Part shown: piece by piece, positions 1 to 7,356 of the stretch
Position numbering within the stretch: the first letter of the stretch is position 1
Layout of the letters: each line of letters starts with the position of its first letter
Origin: Bacilli bacterium
Lineage (GTDB): Bacteria > Bacillota_I > Bacilli_A > RF39 > UBA660
DNA: 64,000 nucleotides
Assembly: GCA_017404385.1 (NCBI GenBank)
Contig: JAFRCK010000023.1
Location: 124,001-188,000, forward strand
Direction: 5' to 3'
Translations under genes and position numbers: made by a program
The notes under the pieces: generated by a model
What the model was told of the DNA's origin: nothing
The model's input: only the letters and a program-made list of their open reading frames with translations
Database searches by the model: none

Positions 1-521
1 ATGTTAAAATGAAATCTGGTCTTCCAGCTGGTAAAGTAATTGGAACTGGTACATTATTAGATATTGAAAGATTAAAGTTCTTATTAAGTCAAAAAATAAA
101 AATTAACACAGAAAATATTCATGCATATGTTTTAGGAGAACATGGTGATAGTTCATTTGTAGTTTGGTCTAAATCAACTGTTGGAATGGTACCAATTCTA
201 AATACCGTTTCAAAAGATGACTTAGATGCCATTGAAACAGAAGTAAAACAGTTAGCATATAAAATAATCAATTATAAAGATTATACTAATTATGGTGTTG
301 CTATGTGTTTATTAAAGATAACAAAGGCTATATTAAAAGATGAAAATCTTGTTTTAAATGTTTCTTCGTTTGTAGATGATATTTATATAGGAATGCCATC
401 TGTTGTAGGAATTGGTGGAGTAAAAGGTACTATGAAGATTAATTTTACAGAAGAAGAAAAAGAAAAGTATGAAAATTCTAAAAGGGTTATTAAAGAAGCT
501 ATAGAATCTATGGAGGTGTAA
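1..521 (+). CDS. ldh: L-lactate dehydrogenase, C-terminal part (truncated by window edge)
   Basis: NAD-dependent enzyme interconverting pyruvate and lactate in the cytoplasm. The reading frame is open from position 3, so the start and the Rossmann NAD-binding half lie before the window; about 172 residues remain. The motif LGEHGDSS, with the catalytic His, and the preceding GTLLDIERL segment are typical of LDH/malate dehydrogenase. The C-terminal VVGIGGVKG...NFTEEE pattern fits bacterial L-LDH. It ends 5 bases before efp and may be cotranscribed with it. Malate dehydrogenase is the alternative; the substrate-specificity loop is outside the window. Confidence 0.85.
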   Translation, partial: VKMKSGLPAGKVIGTGTLLDIERLKFLLSQKIKINTENIHAYVLGEHGDSSFVVWSKSTVGMVPILNTVSKDDLDAIETEVKQLAYKIINYKDYTNYGVAMCLLKITKAILKDENLVLNVSSFVDDIYIGMPSVVGIGGVKGTMKINFTEEEKEKYENSKRVIKEAIESMEV

Positions 522-526
522 AGATT

Positions 527-1087
527 ATGATGATAGATATTAATGATATAAAAAATGGTATGACTGTTATTATAGAAGGTCAATTATATCAAATAGTAGA
601 TTTTTTACATGTTAAACCAGGTAAAGGATCTGCATTCATGAAAATGAAATTAAAAAATTTACGTGCAGGAACTACATTAGAAAAGACTATGAATACAAAT
701 ATTAAAATTGAAAAGGCAAATGTTACTAAAATGCCTATGTCTTATTTATATTCAACTGGTGATTCTTATGTATTTATGAATATGCAAACTTATGATCAAG
801 TTGAATTAAGTGGTAAACAAATTCCGGAAGAAAGTAAATTTTTAAAAGAAAATTTAGATGTTGAATTAACTTATTTTGGTGATGAATTATTAGGATTAAA
901 TTTACCAGAAAAAATAGATTATATTGTTACTAATACAATGGATGCTGTTAAAGGTAATACAACTAATAATGCACAAAAAGATGCTGAATTAGAAAATGGT
1001 TTAGTTGTTAAAGTACCTTTATTCATTAATAATGGTGACGAAATAGTTGTTTCGACTAAAGATGGAAAGTATGTATCAAGAAAGTAA
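527..1087 (+). CDS. efp: Translation elongation factor P
   Basis: EF-P relieves ribosome stalling at polyproline stretches by binding near the P-site tRNA. At 186 residues it has the normal family length and the three-domain layout: an N-terminal KOW-like domain with the KPGKGSAF loop, whose Lys is the modification site in Bacillus, then two OB folds. Two ATG codons occur in tandem (527 and 530) and either could start. In Bacillus subtilis efp sits just upstream of the spoIIIA operon. Here it is followed by spoIIIAH alone. Confidence 0.96.
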   Translation: MMIDINDIKNGMTVIIEGQLYQIVDFLHVKPGKGSAFMKMKLKNLRAGTTLEKTMNTNIKIEKANVTKMPMSYLYSTGDSYVFMNMQTYDQVELSGKQIPEESKFLKENLDVELTYFGDELLGLNLPEKIDYIVTNTMDAVKGNTTNNAQKDAELENGLVVKVPLFINNGDEIVVSTKDGKYVSRK

Positions 1088-1103
1088 TATACTTTCTTTT
1101 TTT
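1079..1103 (+). terminator. Rho-independent terminator after efp
   Basis: AGAAAGTA and TACTTTCT form an 8-bp perfect stem with loop ATA followed by a T run; it overlaps the efp stop codon. Confidence 0.8.
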
Positions 1104-1153
1104 GTCATAAATATTTTTAAAAATCAATATAATATACTAAACTGGAGGTAATT

Positions 1154-1651
1154 ATGATAAAAAAACAAAGTATTTGGGCTTTAACATTATTTAGTTTAAT
1201 ATTAGTATTAAGTGTATATTATATTACTTTGCCTGAAGAGATAGAAACTAGTACTAAGAAAGAAGTAAAAGAGACAATTGAAGAAGTACAAGATAATGAG
1301 ATTATTACTACTTTAAAGATGGAAAACGAGGAAGAAAAAAATAAGAAAACAAAAGAATATCAAGATATACTAAGTAAAGAAGATGCTACTAAAGAAGAAA
1401 AAAATAATGCATATGAAGGTTTAAAACTTTTAAATATTATTAAAGGAAAAGAAGAGGAAATAGCTCTAAAAATAAAAGATAAATTTAATTTAGATAATTT
1501 TGTAAAAATAGATGATGATAAGGTAATGATAACTCTTATAAAAAAAGATCATAATTCTTCATTAGCTTCGGAAATTATGACCTTTGTACAATCATTCTTT
1601 GATAAAAAAATGTATATAACTATTAAATTTGAAACTGAAAAAGAACAATAA
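1154..1651 (+). CDS. spoIIIAH: Stage III sporulation protein AH (SpoIIIAH-like)
   Basis: SpoIIIAH is a mother-cell membrane protein whose extracellular domain binds forespore SpoIIQ, forming the channel that joins the two cells during engulfment. The N-terminus (MIKKQSIWALTLFSLILVLS) is the hallmark opening of this family: KKQ, then one membrane segment. A charged helical linker rich in Glu and Lys follows, then a C-terminal domain with the ring-building-motif pattern (about residues 80-160). Length 165 is somewhat short. The RBS is ggaggt. A possible sigma-E-like -10 (CAATATAAT, 1125-1133) lies upstream, but AT richness makes this weak. The other spoIIIA genes are not beside it. Confidence 0.85.
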   Translation: MIKKQSIWALTLFSLILVLSVYYITLPEEIETSTKKEVKETIEEVQDNEIITTLKMENEEEKNKKTKEYQDILSKEDATKEEKNNAYEGLKLLNIIKGKEEEIALKIKDKFNLDNFVKIDDDKVMITLIKKDHNSSLASEIMTFVQSFFDKKMYITIKFETEKEQ

Positions 1652-1668
1652 CATTTTTGTTCTTTTTT
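1640..1668 (+). terminator. Terminator after spoIIIAH
   Basis: AAAGAACAA pairs with TTGTTCTTT followed by T residues; it overlaps the end of the gene. Confidence 0.75.
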
Positions 1669-1677
1669 CATATAATA
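1651..1677 (+). promoter_or_regulatory. Possible sigma-K promoter of gerE
   Basis: The sequence AC (1651-1652), 16 bases, then CATATAATA (1669-1677) matches the sigma-K pattern AC-N16-CATAnnnTA. gerE is a sigma-K target in Bacillus, which fits. The pattern is short and the DNA very AT-rich, so chance is a real alternative. Confidence 0.35.
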
Positions 1678-1721
1678 TTATGAGTAATTGATATACCTCT
1701 ATAGAAAGTGAGGGAAATAAG

Positions 1722-1928
1722 TTGTCAAAAGGAATATTAACAAAAAGAGAAAGGGAAGTATTTGAATTATTGATAATTAATTATACAACTAAGGAAATAG
1801 CAAATAAATTAAACATTAGTGAGAAAACAGTTAGAAATCATATTTCTAATGTTATGCAAAAACTTGATGTAAAAGGTAGAAGTAGTGCTGTAGTTGAATT
1901 ACTTAAATTAAATGAGATTTCTTTATAG
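1722..1928 (+). CDS. gerE: GerE, LuxR-type DNA-binding regulator of late spore-coat genes
   Basis: GerE is a stand-alone helix-turn-helix protein acting in the mother cell late in sporulation, activating and repressing sigma-K-dependent coat genes. The 68-residue protein is almost only the HTH domain. The segments LTKREREVFELL, TTKEIANKLNISEKTVRNH and MQKLDVKGRS.AVVELL follow Bacillus GerE nearly residue for residue. Start is TTG at 1722, preceded by gtgaggg at good spacing. It lies between spoIIIAH and gerM, so this is a small sporulation cluster. Other small LuxR regulators are less likely given this degree of match. Confidence 0.93.
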   Translation: MSKGILTKREREVFELLIINYTTKEIANKLNISEKTVRNHISNVMQKLDVKGRSSAVVELLKLNEISL

Positions 1929-1943
1929 AATTCTCATTTTTTT
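1911..1943 (+). terminator. Terminator after gerE
   Basis: AATGAGA (1911-1917) pairs with TCTCATT (1932-1938), followed by T residues. Confidence 0.65.
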
Positions 1944-1978
1944 AATTACTTTTTCATAGAATTTTAGTAGGTGATAAT

Positions 1979-2869
1979 ATGATAAAAAGATTATCTTTAA
2001 CTAAAATTTTAAGAATGACTTTATTATTATTTGTATTATTATTGCTGTATATATTTCCTAATAGTAATGAATACATAGAAACAAAACAAGTTAATGCATC
2101 TTCTTATTATCATGATATATATTTAATTGATAAAAAAGGGTATGTTTCTAAAACTAATATATCTGTTTCTTCTATTGAAAAAGAAAAACTTGCAAAAGAT
2201 TTGATATTATCGCTTACTGTAAATAGTAAAAATAAGAATAAGATTCCAGAAGGATTTGCATCTACTATACCAAAAAAAACTAATGTACAAAAAATAAGAA
2301 TTGATAATGAAAGTATAACTATATCTTTTTCTAGTGATATTAAAAATAGTAAGTCAAAAAGTAAAATGATAGAAAGTATAGTATATACTTTAACAAGTAT
2401 TAACAATATAAAAAAAGTATATTTAATGATTGATAATAAAGAAGATCCATTTTTTGAAAAAGAATATACTAGATCTATAGGAATAAACAAACAATATGAT
2501 ATAACTTCTATGCATAATTTACTCCCCGTAACAATATATTATGTATCAAAAGAAAATGATTTAAAATACTATATTCCTGTAACAAAAATTATTAATTCAA
2601 AAGATGATAAGATTAAAGTAATAATTGATGAATTATCATCAAAATCTTCTTATGAGAGTAATTTAATGAGTTATTTAAACTATGAGACCAAATTAATTAA
2701 TTATACAATTGAAGAAAATGATTTAAATCTTTATTTTGATAATTCAATATTATCTAGTAGTGGAGAAAACAAATTACTAGAAGAAGTAATATATAGTATT
2801 TCATATTCTATAATGGATTCAATAGAAGTATCAAATATTCACTTTTTTGTAAATGGTGAAGAAATTTAA
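1979..2869 (+). CDS. gerM: GerM-like spore protein with two GerMN domains
   Basis: GerM in Bacillus is a mother-cell envelope protein needed for proper engulfment and germination. This 296-residue protein has an N-terminal membrane segment (residues about 10-28) and two tandem GerMN-type domains, about 45-155 and 180-290. Both repeat the pattern of a short beta strand, a basic helix and VYLMID / IHFFVN near the end. Unlike Bacillus GerM there is no lipobox Cys, so it is likely held by an uncleaved helix. Its place next to gerE supports the call. The RBS is taggtgat. Confidence 0.8.
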   Translation: MIKRLSLTKILRMTLLLFVLLLLYIFPNSNEYIETKQVNASSYYHDIYLIDKKGYVSKTNISVSSIEKEKLAKDLILSLTVNSKNKNKIPEGFASTIPKKTNVQKIRIDNESITISFSSDIKNSKSKSKMIESIVYTLTSINNIKKVYLMIDNKEDPFFEKEYTRSIGINKQYDITSMHNLLPVTIYYVSKENDLKYYIPVTKIINSKDDKIKVIIDELSSKSSYESNLMSYLNYETKLINYTIEENDLNLYFDNSILSSSGENKLLEEVIYSISYSIMDSIEVSNIHFFVNGEEI

Positions 2870-2877
2870 TAATTTAC

Positions 2878-2906
2878 TTGAAAAATATAATAAATTGTGA
2901 TATTAT
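2878..2906 (+). promoter_or_regulatory. Promoter of tRNA-Arg
   Basis: TTGAAA (2878-2883), 17-base spacer, TATTAT (2901-2906). It lies about 25 bases before the tRNA, with a small hairpin (atgtctt/aagacat, 2911-2928) in the precursor leader. Confidence 0.65.
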
Positions 2907-2930
2907 TTATATGTCTTCAAAAAGACATGT

Positions 2931-3007
2931 GGCTCAGTAGCTCAGTTGGATAGAGCAACGCCCTTCTAAGGCGGCGGTCGGGGGTTCGAATCCCTCCTGG
3001 GTCACCA
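2931..3007 (+). tRNA. tRNA-Arg (anticodon TCT)
   Basis: Full 77-base cloverleaf with encoded CCA. Acceptor GGCTCAG pairs with CTGGGTC. The D stem is GCTC/GAGC. The anticodon loop CTTCTAA gives TCT, and the T arm holds GGTTCGAATCC. It reads AGA, by far the preferred Arg codon of these genes. The downstream flank carries mobile-element remnants, so the tRNA may have served as an integration target. Confidence 0.97.
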
Positions 3008-3045
3008 TAGTGATTTTTAGTCGAACTAGTCGACTTAATATAAAT

Positions 3046-3073
3046 AAAGGTTAATTTCGGTTAACCTTTTTTA
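3046..3073 (+). terminator. Terminator of tRNA-Arg
   Basis: AAAGGTTAA pairs with TTAACCTTT with loop TTTCGG, followed by T residues. Confidence 0.85.
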
Positions 3074-3099
3074 TATGCTTTGAGAGGAGTTGATTAGTT

Positions 3100-3400
3100 A
3101 TGCAAATAATAAAGGAAAAATATGAAATTGAGGAAACATTAAATAAATGAGTATGAAATATGTTAATGTTTCTAAATCTTAAAGGTAAATTAGAAGAAGA
3201 AAATAAATATCTTAAAAGATAAAGTAAATAGACTTAAAAAGGCATATTTAAATCAAATAATAGATATTGATGAATATAAATTAGATAAAGAACATTTAGA
3301 TAATAGAATAAAAGAAACAAAAGATAAATTAAAAGTAGAAAATGAATTAGAAGAATTTAATTATAGTTTTGAGGATGTAGTGCTTACTAGAGATTTATAA
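3100..3400 (+). pseudogene. Decayed serine-recombinase C-terminal fragment
   Basis: An ATG with a good RBS (gagagga) at 3100 opens a reading frame that is soon broken by TGA codons and a frameshift near 3220. After the shift the frame runs to 3400. It encodes RLKKAYLNQIIDIDEYK and a following charged coiled coil, the pattern of the C-terminal helical region of large serine site-specific recombinases. No catalytic domain is present. The reading is a relic of an integrase or resolvase beside the tRNA. Assignment rests on a short motif, so the exact family is uncertain. Confidence 0.5.
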
Positions 3401-3402
3401 AA

Positions 3403-3648
3403 GAATACGCTAAATTATTTAGTGATGGTGGATTAACTAGACATATTGATGTAAGTTCAAATAAAGATACTTCTGAAATGGAAGTATGTTAACCAATGAC
3501 AAGAGAAGAAGCAGAGCAATATGTTGATAAATTATCAAGACATTGTCCGATAGAATATTTTGAAGTTAAAAAACAAAAATATGGGAATAATCAATTTAGA
3601 TTAGATTATATAAATGCAGAAGAAAATAATCAAATGCTCGGACTTTAG
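3403..3648 (+). pseudogene. Broken ORF of unknown function in mobile-element remnant
   Basis: A single frame runs from about 3403 to 3648, interrupted by one in-frame TAA at about 3490. The part after the stop can restart at ATG 3496 and encodes 50 residues, beginning MTREEAEQYVDKLSRHCP. I do not recognise the family. Continuity of the frame on both sides of the stop suggests a recently inactivated gene. No convincing RBS precedes 3496. From 3649 to 3749 I see only the leader of the next gene. Confidence 0.4.
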
Positions 3649-3749
3649 TATTTTTTTGAACTCTTTTATAAATTGTAATTTAGGTGAAAAAAATCAAAAA
3701 TATGTGCTATAATAAATTCAGAATATATTAATATAGGAGTGTGCTATTA

Positions 3750-5039
3750 GTGAGATTTAAGAAAATATTTTTTTATGTCATGTTAATGTTAATTTGCGCT
3801 ATTGGAGTAAATGCACCATTAAAAGTTAATGCTGCAACATATGAAGTTAATGTACAGGATAAGCAAGGAAATAATGAAAGACAATATGAAGTGTCACCTA
3901 TAATTACTATTGCTGAATTAAAAGGTATGATTGCTGAAGAAACTAATATTCCAGCTGCAAGACAAAAATTAGTGTTTAGTAATACTGAACTGGAAGATAG
4001 TAAAACAATTGCAGAATATAATATTCAAAGTGATGCCACAATTACTTTAATACCAACATGGAAATTAACCTTTGATTCAAAAGTAAATAATGATGCAACC
4101 GATATAACTGAAGTTTATGTTGAAGATTATGATTATTATTCTCCACAAACCCCAGTAAAAAATGGATACACATTTGGTGGATGGTTTGCAGAAAATAATA
4201 ATCAAACAAGATTTAATTTCGGTATTACTAGAATAAATAGTGATCTGAATTTTCATGCATACTGGGCAGAAGAAATTTCTGAAATTAGTGTGGTTTTAAA
4301 TGCACCACATGTTGGAGATAGCATTACTTTAGATGGATTGGGTTATCCAGATAGTTTACCTGTAGTTACTACAACGGATTCAAGATTACAAGTTTACGCA
4401 TACTGGATTAAAGGAACATGCGAGAAAGGTTTATGTGAAGAGTTATTTAGTGGTACTTTTCAAAAAAATCAATATTATTATGCGTATATTGAATTGGAAA
4501 TAATTGATGCTAATTCATATCTTTTTGTACCTGAAGTATCAAATAATATAAGTATAAATGGTAAAGCGCCAGAAGAAGTTTTTGATGGTTCATCAATTCA
4601 TACATGGTTTATTGCAAAAGTTCAAGCACAATCTACAACATATAAAATATTATCTGATAAACAAACTTATATTCTTAATTCAAATAATGCTATATCTATA
4701 ACTGCTGATGGAAATTTAAATAAGTTAACTGGAATAATGGTTGATGGAATTTTAATTTCTTCAGAAAATTATGATTTAGAAAATGGCAGTACAGTTCTTA
4801 CATTAAAATCTTCATATTTAGATACTTTAAGTGTTGGTAATCATACATTAGAATTTGTTTATAGTGATGGTAGTGTTGAAACTTTATTTGCGGTTAGTAA
4901 TGCAAAAGATAAAGTTTTAGCATCCGATCAGAATACAATCAACCCTCAAACTGGAGATAATGTAATGTGCTATATTTCAATGTTAGGATTAAGTGTTATA
5001 GTTCTTGCAGGAATAGGATTCTATGTAAAAAAGAAATGA
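3750..5039 (+). CDS. Sortase-anchored surface protein with ubiquitin-like domain
   Basis: Predicted cell-wall protein of 429 residues. A signal peptide covers residues 1-28 (ending VNA). Residues about 30-103 match ubiquitin: from the TI at the start of the central helix to the strand before the tail, 49 positions align without gaps to remembered human ubiquitin, with 19 identities including LEDSKT and EYNIQ. A Listeria-Bacteroides (InlB B-type) repeat follows at about 107-175 (GYTFGGW ... FHAYWAE), then an uncharacterised beta-rich region. The C-terminus has NPQTGD, a hydrophobic helix and KKK, a sortase signal. GTG 3750 is preferred over GTG 3741 because aggag (3735-3739) is then 10 bases away. 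The ubiquitin-like part lacks the diglycine tail and Lys48, so conjugation is unlikely. It sits next to recombinase relics, suggesting transfer. Confidence 0.8.
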   Translation: MRFKKIFFYVMLMLICAIGVNAPLKVNAATYEVNVQDKQGNNERQYEVSPIITIAELKGMIAEETNIPAARQKLVFSNTELEDSKTIAEYNIQSDATITLIPTWKLTFDSKVNNDATDITEVYVEDYDYYSPQTPVKNGYTFGGWFAENNNQTRFNFGITRINSDLNFHAYWAEEISEISVVLNAPHVGDSITLDGLGYPDSLPVVTTTDSRLQVYAYWIKGTCEKGLCEELFSGTFQKNQYYYAYIELEIIDANSYLFVPEVSNNISINGKAPEEVFDGSSIHTWFIAKVQAQSTTYKILSDKQTYILNSNNAISITADGNLNKLTGIMVDGILISSENYDLENGSTVLTLKSSYLDTLSVGNHTLEFVYSDGSVETLFAVSNAKDKVLASDQNTINPQTGDNVMCYISMLGLSVIVLAGIGFYVKKK

Positions 5040-5043
5040 TATA

Positions 5044-5068
5044 ACTAGGAAATACTCCTAGTTTTCTT
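5044..5068 (+). terminator. Terminator after surface protein
   Basis: ACTAGGA pairs with TCCTAGT with loop AATAC, followed by TTTCTT. Confidence 0.8.
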
Positions 5069-5142
5069 ATTTTAAAAGAGTTCAGAAACTTTTGATATTA
5101 TGTACTTTTTAAAACAAAAAAGATTGATTAAATTCTTAAAAA

Positions 5143-5157
5143 TGAAAATAATTTTCA
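5143..5157 (+). promoter_or_regulatory. Fur-family operator, upstream copy
   Basis: TGAAAATAATTTTCA is a perfect 7-1-7 palindrome of the Fur/Zur box type, just upstream of the -35 element of the following promoter. Confidence 0.75.
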
Positions 5158-5165
5158 ATTTACTA

Positions 5166-5194
5166 TTGATTTTTCTTTAAGATAGCAATATAAT
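5166..5194 (+). promoter_or_regulatory. Promoter of the Fur-permease operon
   Basis: TTGATT (5166-5171), 17-base spacer, TATAAT (5189-5194). Fur-type palindromes lie on both sides, so repressor bound at both sites would bracket the RNA polymerase site. Confidence 0.8.
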
Positions 5195-5199
5195 TAAAA

Positions 5200-5214
5200 T
5201 GAAAATGATTTTCA
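5200..5214 (+). promoter_or_regulatory. Fur-family operator, downstream copy
   Basis: TGAAAATGATTTTCA is a perfect 7-1-7 palindrome covering the expected transcription start. It differs from the upstream copy only at the central position. Confidence 0.8.
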
Positions 5215-5229
5215 AATTGGAGGAAAGAC

Positions 5230-5616
5230 ATGACATATAATACTAAACAAAAGGATATTATACTCGAAGTTATTAAACATAAACATACAGATTTTACTAT
5301 TAAAGACATTCTAAATGAATTAAATGGTAGAATTGGTCTTACTACTATATATAGATTAGTAGATAAATTAGTTAATGAGGGAACTATTTGTAAAGATAGT
5401 AAAGGAAACTATCAATATCTTGGTAAATGTGATAAGAATAATCATTTTTTTATAAAATGTGAAAACTGCGGCAAGTTAGAACACGTTGATTGCGACTGTA
5501 TAACAAGCTTATGGGATCATATATATAATGAACATAAGTTTTTACCGACAAAAGATCAAATTGTTATTAATGGGGTTTGCGCTAAATGTGATGGAAAAGG
5601 AGTTAAAATATGCTAG
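5230..5616 (+). CDS. Fur-family metal-responsive repressor (Zur/Fur type)
   Basis: DNA-binding metalloregulator, 128 residues, somewhat short for the family. The N-terminal winged helix includes GLTTIYRLVDKLVNEG. The C-terminal dimerisation domain carries the structural zinc pairs CENC and CAKC, plus HVDCDC and a terminal Cys. Two matching operators flank its promoter, so it is very likely autoregulated. It overlaps the next gene by 7 bases and heads a four-gene operon of membrane proteins. Whether it senses zinc, iron or manganese cannot be told from the sequence; Zur is my first guess because related permease pairs are zinc-linked in Bacilli. Confidence 0.9.
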   Translation: MTYNTKQKDIILEVIKHKHTDFTIKDILNELNGRIGLTTIYRLVDKLVNEGTICKDSKGNYQYLGKCDKNNHFFIKCENCGKLEHVDCDCITSLWDHIYNEHKFLPTKDQIVINGVCAKCDGKGVKIC

Positions 5617-6449
5617 ATTGTTTGATTGATGGTTTAATTGATACATTAAAGTTATTACCATATTTATTAGTTACATTTATAATACTTGAGTTTTTAGAAC
5701 ATAAATTAAAGGGTAATAATGAAAAATTACTTAAAAAAAATAAAAAGTTTGGTCCTATTATTGGAGGTATATTAGGAGTTCTACCTCAATGTGGTTTTAG
5801 TTCTATGGCATCAAGTTTATTTTCTGGTAGAGTTATTACTATGGGTACTTTAATAGCTGTATTTTTATCTACTAGTGATGAAATGTTACCTATTATGTTA
5901 GGTGAAAAAGTTGATATAATGTTAATGCTTAAAATAGTAGGATTTAAAGTATTAATAGGTATAACAGTTGGATATTTAGTTGATTTATTATATAGAAAAA
6001 AGATTGATAAACATATGCATATACATGAAATATGTGATGATGAACATTGTGATTGCGAACATCATGGTATATTATTATCAAGTTTAATTCATACTTTAAA
6101 AATAGGTATTTTTGTTTTAATAGCTAATTTAGCAATTAATTTAGTTATTTATTATATAGGTGAAGATAATTTAAAAAATATTCTATTAAATAAGAATATA
6201 TTTACATATTTTATTAGTAGTGGTGTAGGACTTATTCCAAATTGTGCCAGCAGTGTTATATTAACAGAATTATATTTATCTAATTTATTAACAATTGGAA
6301 ATTTAATGGCAGGTTTATTAACTGGAAGTGGATTAGGAATACTATTGTTGTTTAAGACTAATAAGAATATAAAAGAAAATTTGTTAATTATGTCAATTAT
6401 ATATTTTGTAGGTGTTTTGGTTGGAATTATAGTAGATTTTATTATATAA
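5610..6449 (+). CDS. Putative 10-TM heavy-metal exporter (ArsP_2-like)
   Basis: Integral membrane protein of 279 residues with about 8-10 hydrophobic segments. Two half-repeats carry related motifs, GVLPQCGFSS (about residue 55) and GLIPNCASS (about 205), as in the putative ArsP_2 heavy-metal exporter family. Between the halves is a cytoplasmic loop rich in metal ligands (HMHIHEICDDEHCDCEHH). Translationally coupled to the Fur-family gene upstream, so its substrate is probably the ion sensed by that regulator. Direction of transport is not established. Confidence 0.75.
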   Translation: MLDCLIDGLIDTLKLLPYLLVTFIILEFLEHKLKGNNEKLLKKNKKFGPIIGGILGVLPQCGFSSMASSLFSGRVITMGTLIAVFLSTSDEMLPIMLGEKVDIMLMLKIVGFKVLIGITVGYLVDLLYRKKIDKHMHIHEICDDEHCDCEHHGILLSSLIHTLKIGIFVLIANLAINLVIYYIGEDNLKNILLNKNIFTYFISSGVGLIPNCASSVILTELYLSNLLTIGNLMAGLLTGSGLGILLLFKTNKNIKENLLIMSIIYFVGVLVGIIVDFII

Positions 6450-6465
6450 TATAAAGGGTGATAAC

Positions 6466-7356
6466 ATGATAAAAGATATTGGAGTTATATTTACGTCTAT
6501 ATTTTTTGAAAGCTTACCCTTTTTATTATTGGGTGCTTTTATTTCTGCTTTGATTGAAACATTTATATCTAATGAAAAAATAGTAAAATTTATACCAAAA
6601 AATAAAATATTAGGGTCGATAGTAGGTGTCTTTTTAGGATTCTTTTTGCCTGCGTGTGATTGTGCAGTTATTCCTATATCTAAAAGATTGTTAAAGAAAA
6701 AAGTACCAATAAATGTAGCTATATCCTTTATGCTTGCATCTCCTATAATTAATCCTGTTGTACTATTATCTACTTATTACGCATTTTATAGTACTAATCC
6801 AGAAATATTCTGGTATAGATTATTATTTGGTATATTAATTGCTTTAATAATAGGTATTATAATGGGTATAATTTATAATAAAAAGAATGTAATTATAAAT
6901 AGTTCTGATGAAGAATGTGAACATTGTTCTTGTGAACATCACCATGAACATGATAATAAATTTATGTCTATTATAAGACATACTGCCTTGGATTTTTTCG
7001 ATGTTGTTAAATATCTTATGTTTGGTGCATTATTAGCAAGCTTAGTTCAAGTTTTATTACCAAGAGATTTATTATTAGTATTTAGAGATAATAATATATT
7101 ATCAGTATTAATTTTAATGTTATTTGCATATCTTATATCTCTTTGTTCAACATCAGATTCATTTGTTGGAAAATCATTATTATCTTCTTTTGGAAAAAGT
7201 TCTATTATTGCATATTTATTACTTGGCCCTATGATAGATATTAAAAATACAATAGTTTTAGTAGGTAATTTTAAGAAAAAATTTGTTACTACTTTAATAG
7301 CTTTAATATTTGCTTTAGTATTTGTATTTAGTGTATTGGTGGTGAATGCGCTATGA
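6466..7356 (+). CDS. Permease of the ArsP_1/YraQ (YcgR) family
   Basis: 296-residue membrane protein with about 8 TM segments. Characteristic motifs are FFLPACDCAVIPI (about residue 60), ASPIINPVV and LCSTSDSFV in the second half. A His/Cys-rich cytoplasmic loop (CEHCSCEHHHEHD) separates the halves, similar in style to the upstream protein. It overlaps the next gene by 4 bases. In Bacilli this permease is paired with a YcgQ-type protein, as here, and the pair is thought to move a metal ion or metal complex. Confidence 0.8.
   Translation: MIKDIGVIFTSIFFESLPFLLLGAFISALIETFISNEKIVKFIPKNKILGSIVGVFLGFFLPACDCAVIPISKRLLKKKVPINVAISFMLASPIINPVVLLSTYYAFYSTNPEIFWYRLLFGILIALIIGIIMGIIYNKKNVIINSSDEECEHCSCEHHHEHDNKFMSIIRHTALDFFDVVKYLMFGALLASLVQVLLPRDLLLVFRDNNILSVLILMLFAYLISLCSTSDSFVGKSLLSSFGKSSIIAYLLLGPMIDIKNTIVLVGNFKKKFVTTLIALIFALVFVFSVLVVNAL

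Noticed and set aside
3100-3230. TGA codons in the remnant after tRNA-Arg could be read as Trp (Mycoplasma code)
   Set aside because: Elsewhere in the window TGA ends clear genes (for example the exchanger at 26588 and the surface protein at 5039) and Trp is TGG; the fragment also has TAA, TAG and a frameshift, so decay is the simpler explanation.
2981-5229. Direct repeat of the tRNA-Arg 3' end as an attachment site
   Set aside because: I looked for a second copy of the GGTTCGAATCC-containing tRNA end in the downstream sequence and found none, so no att pair is called.
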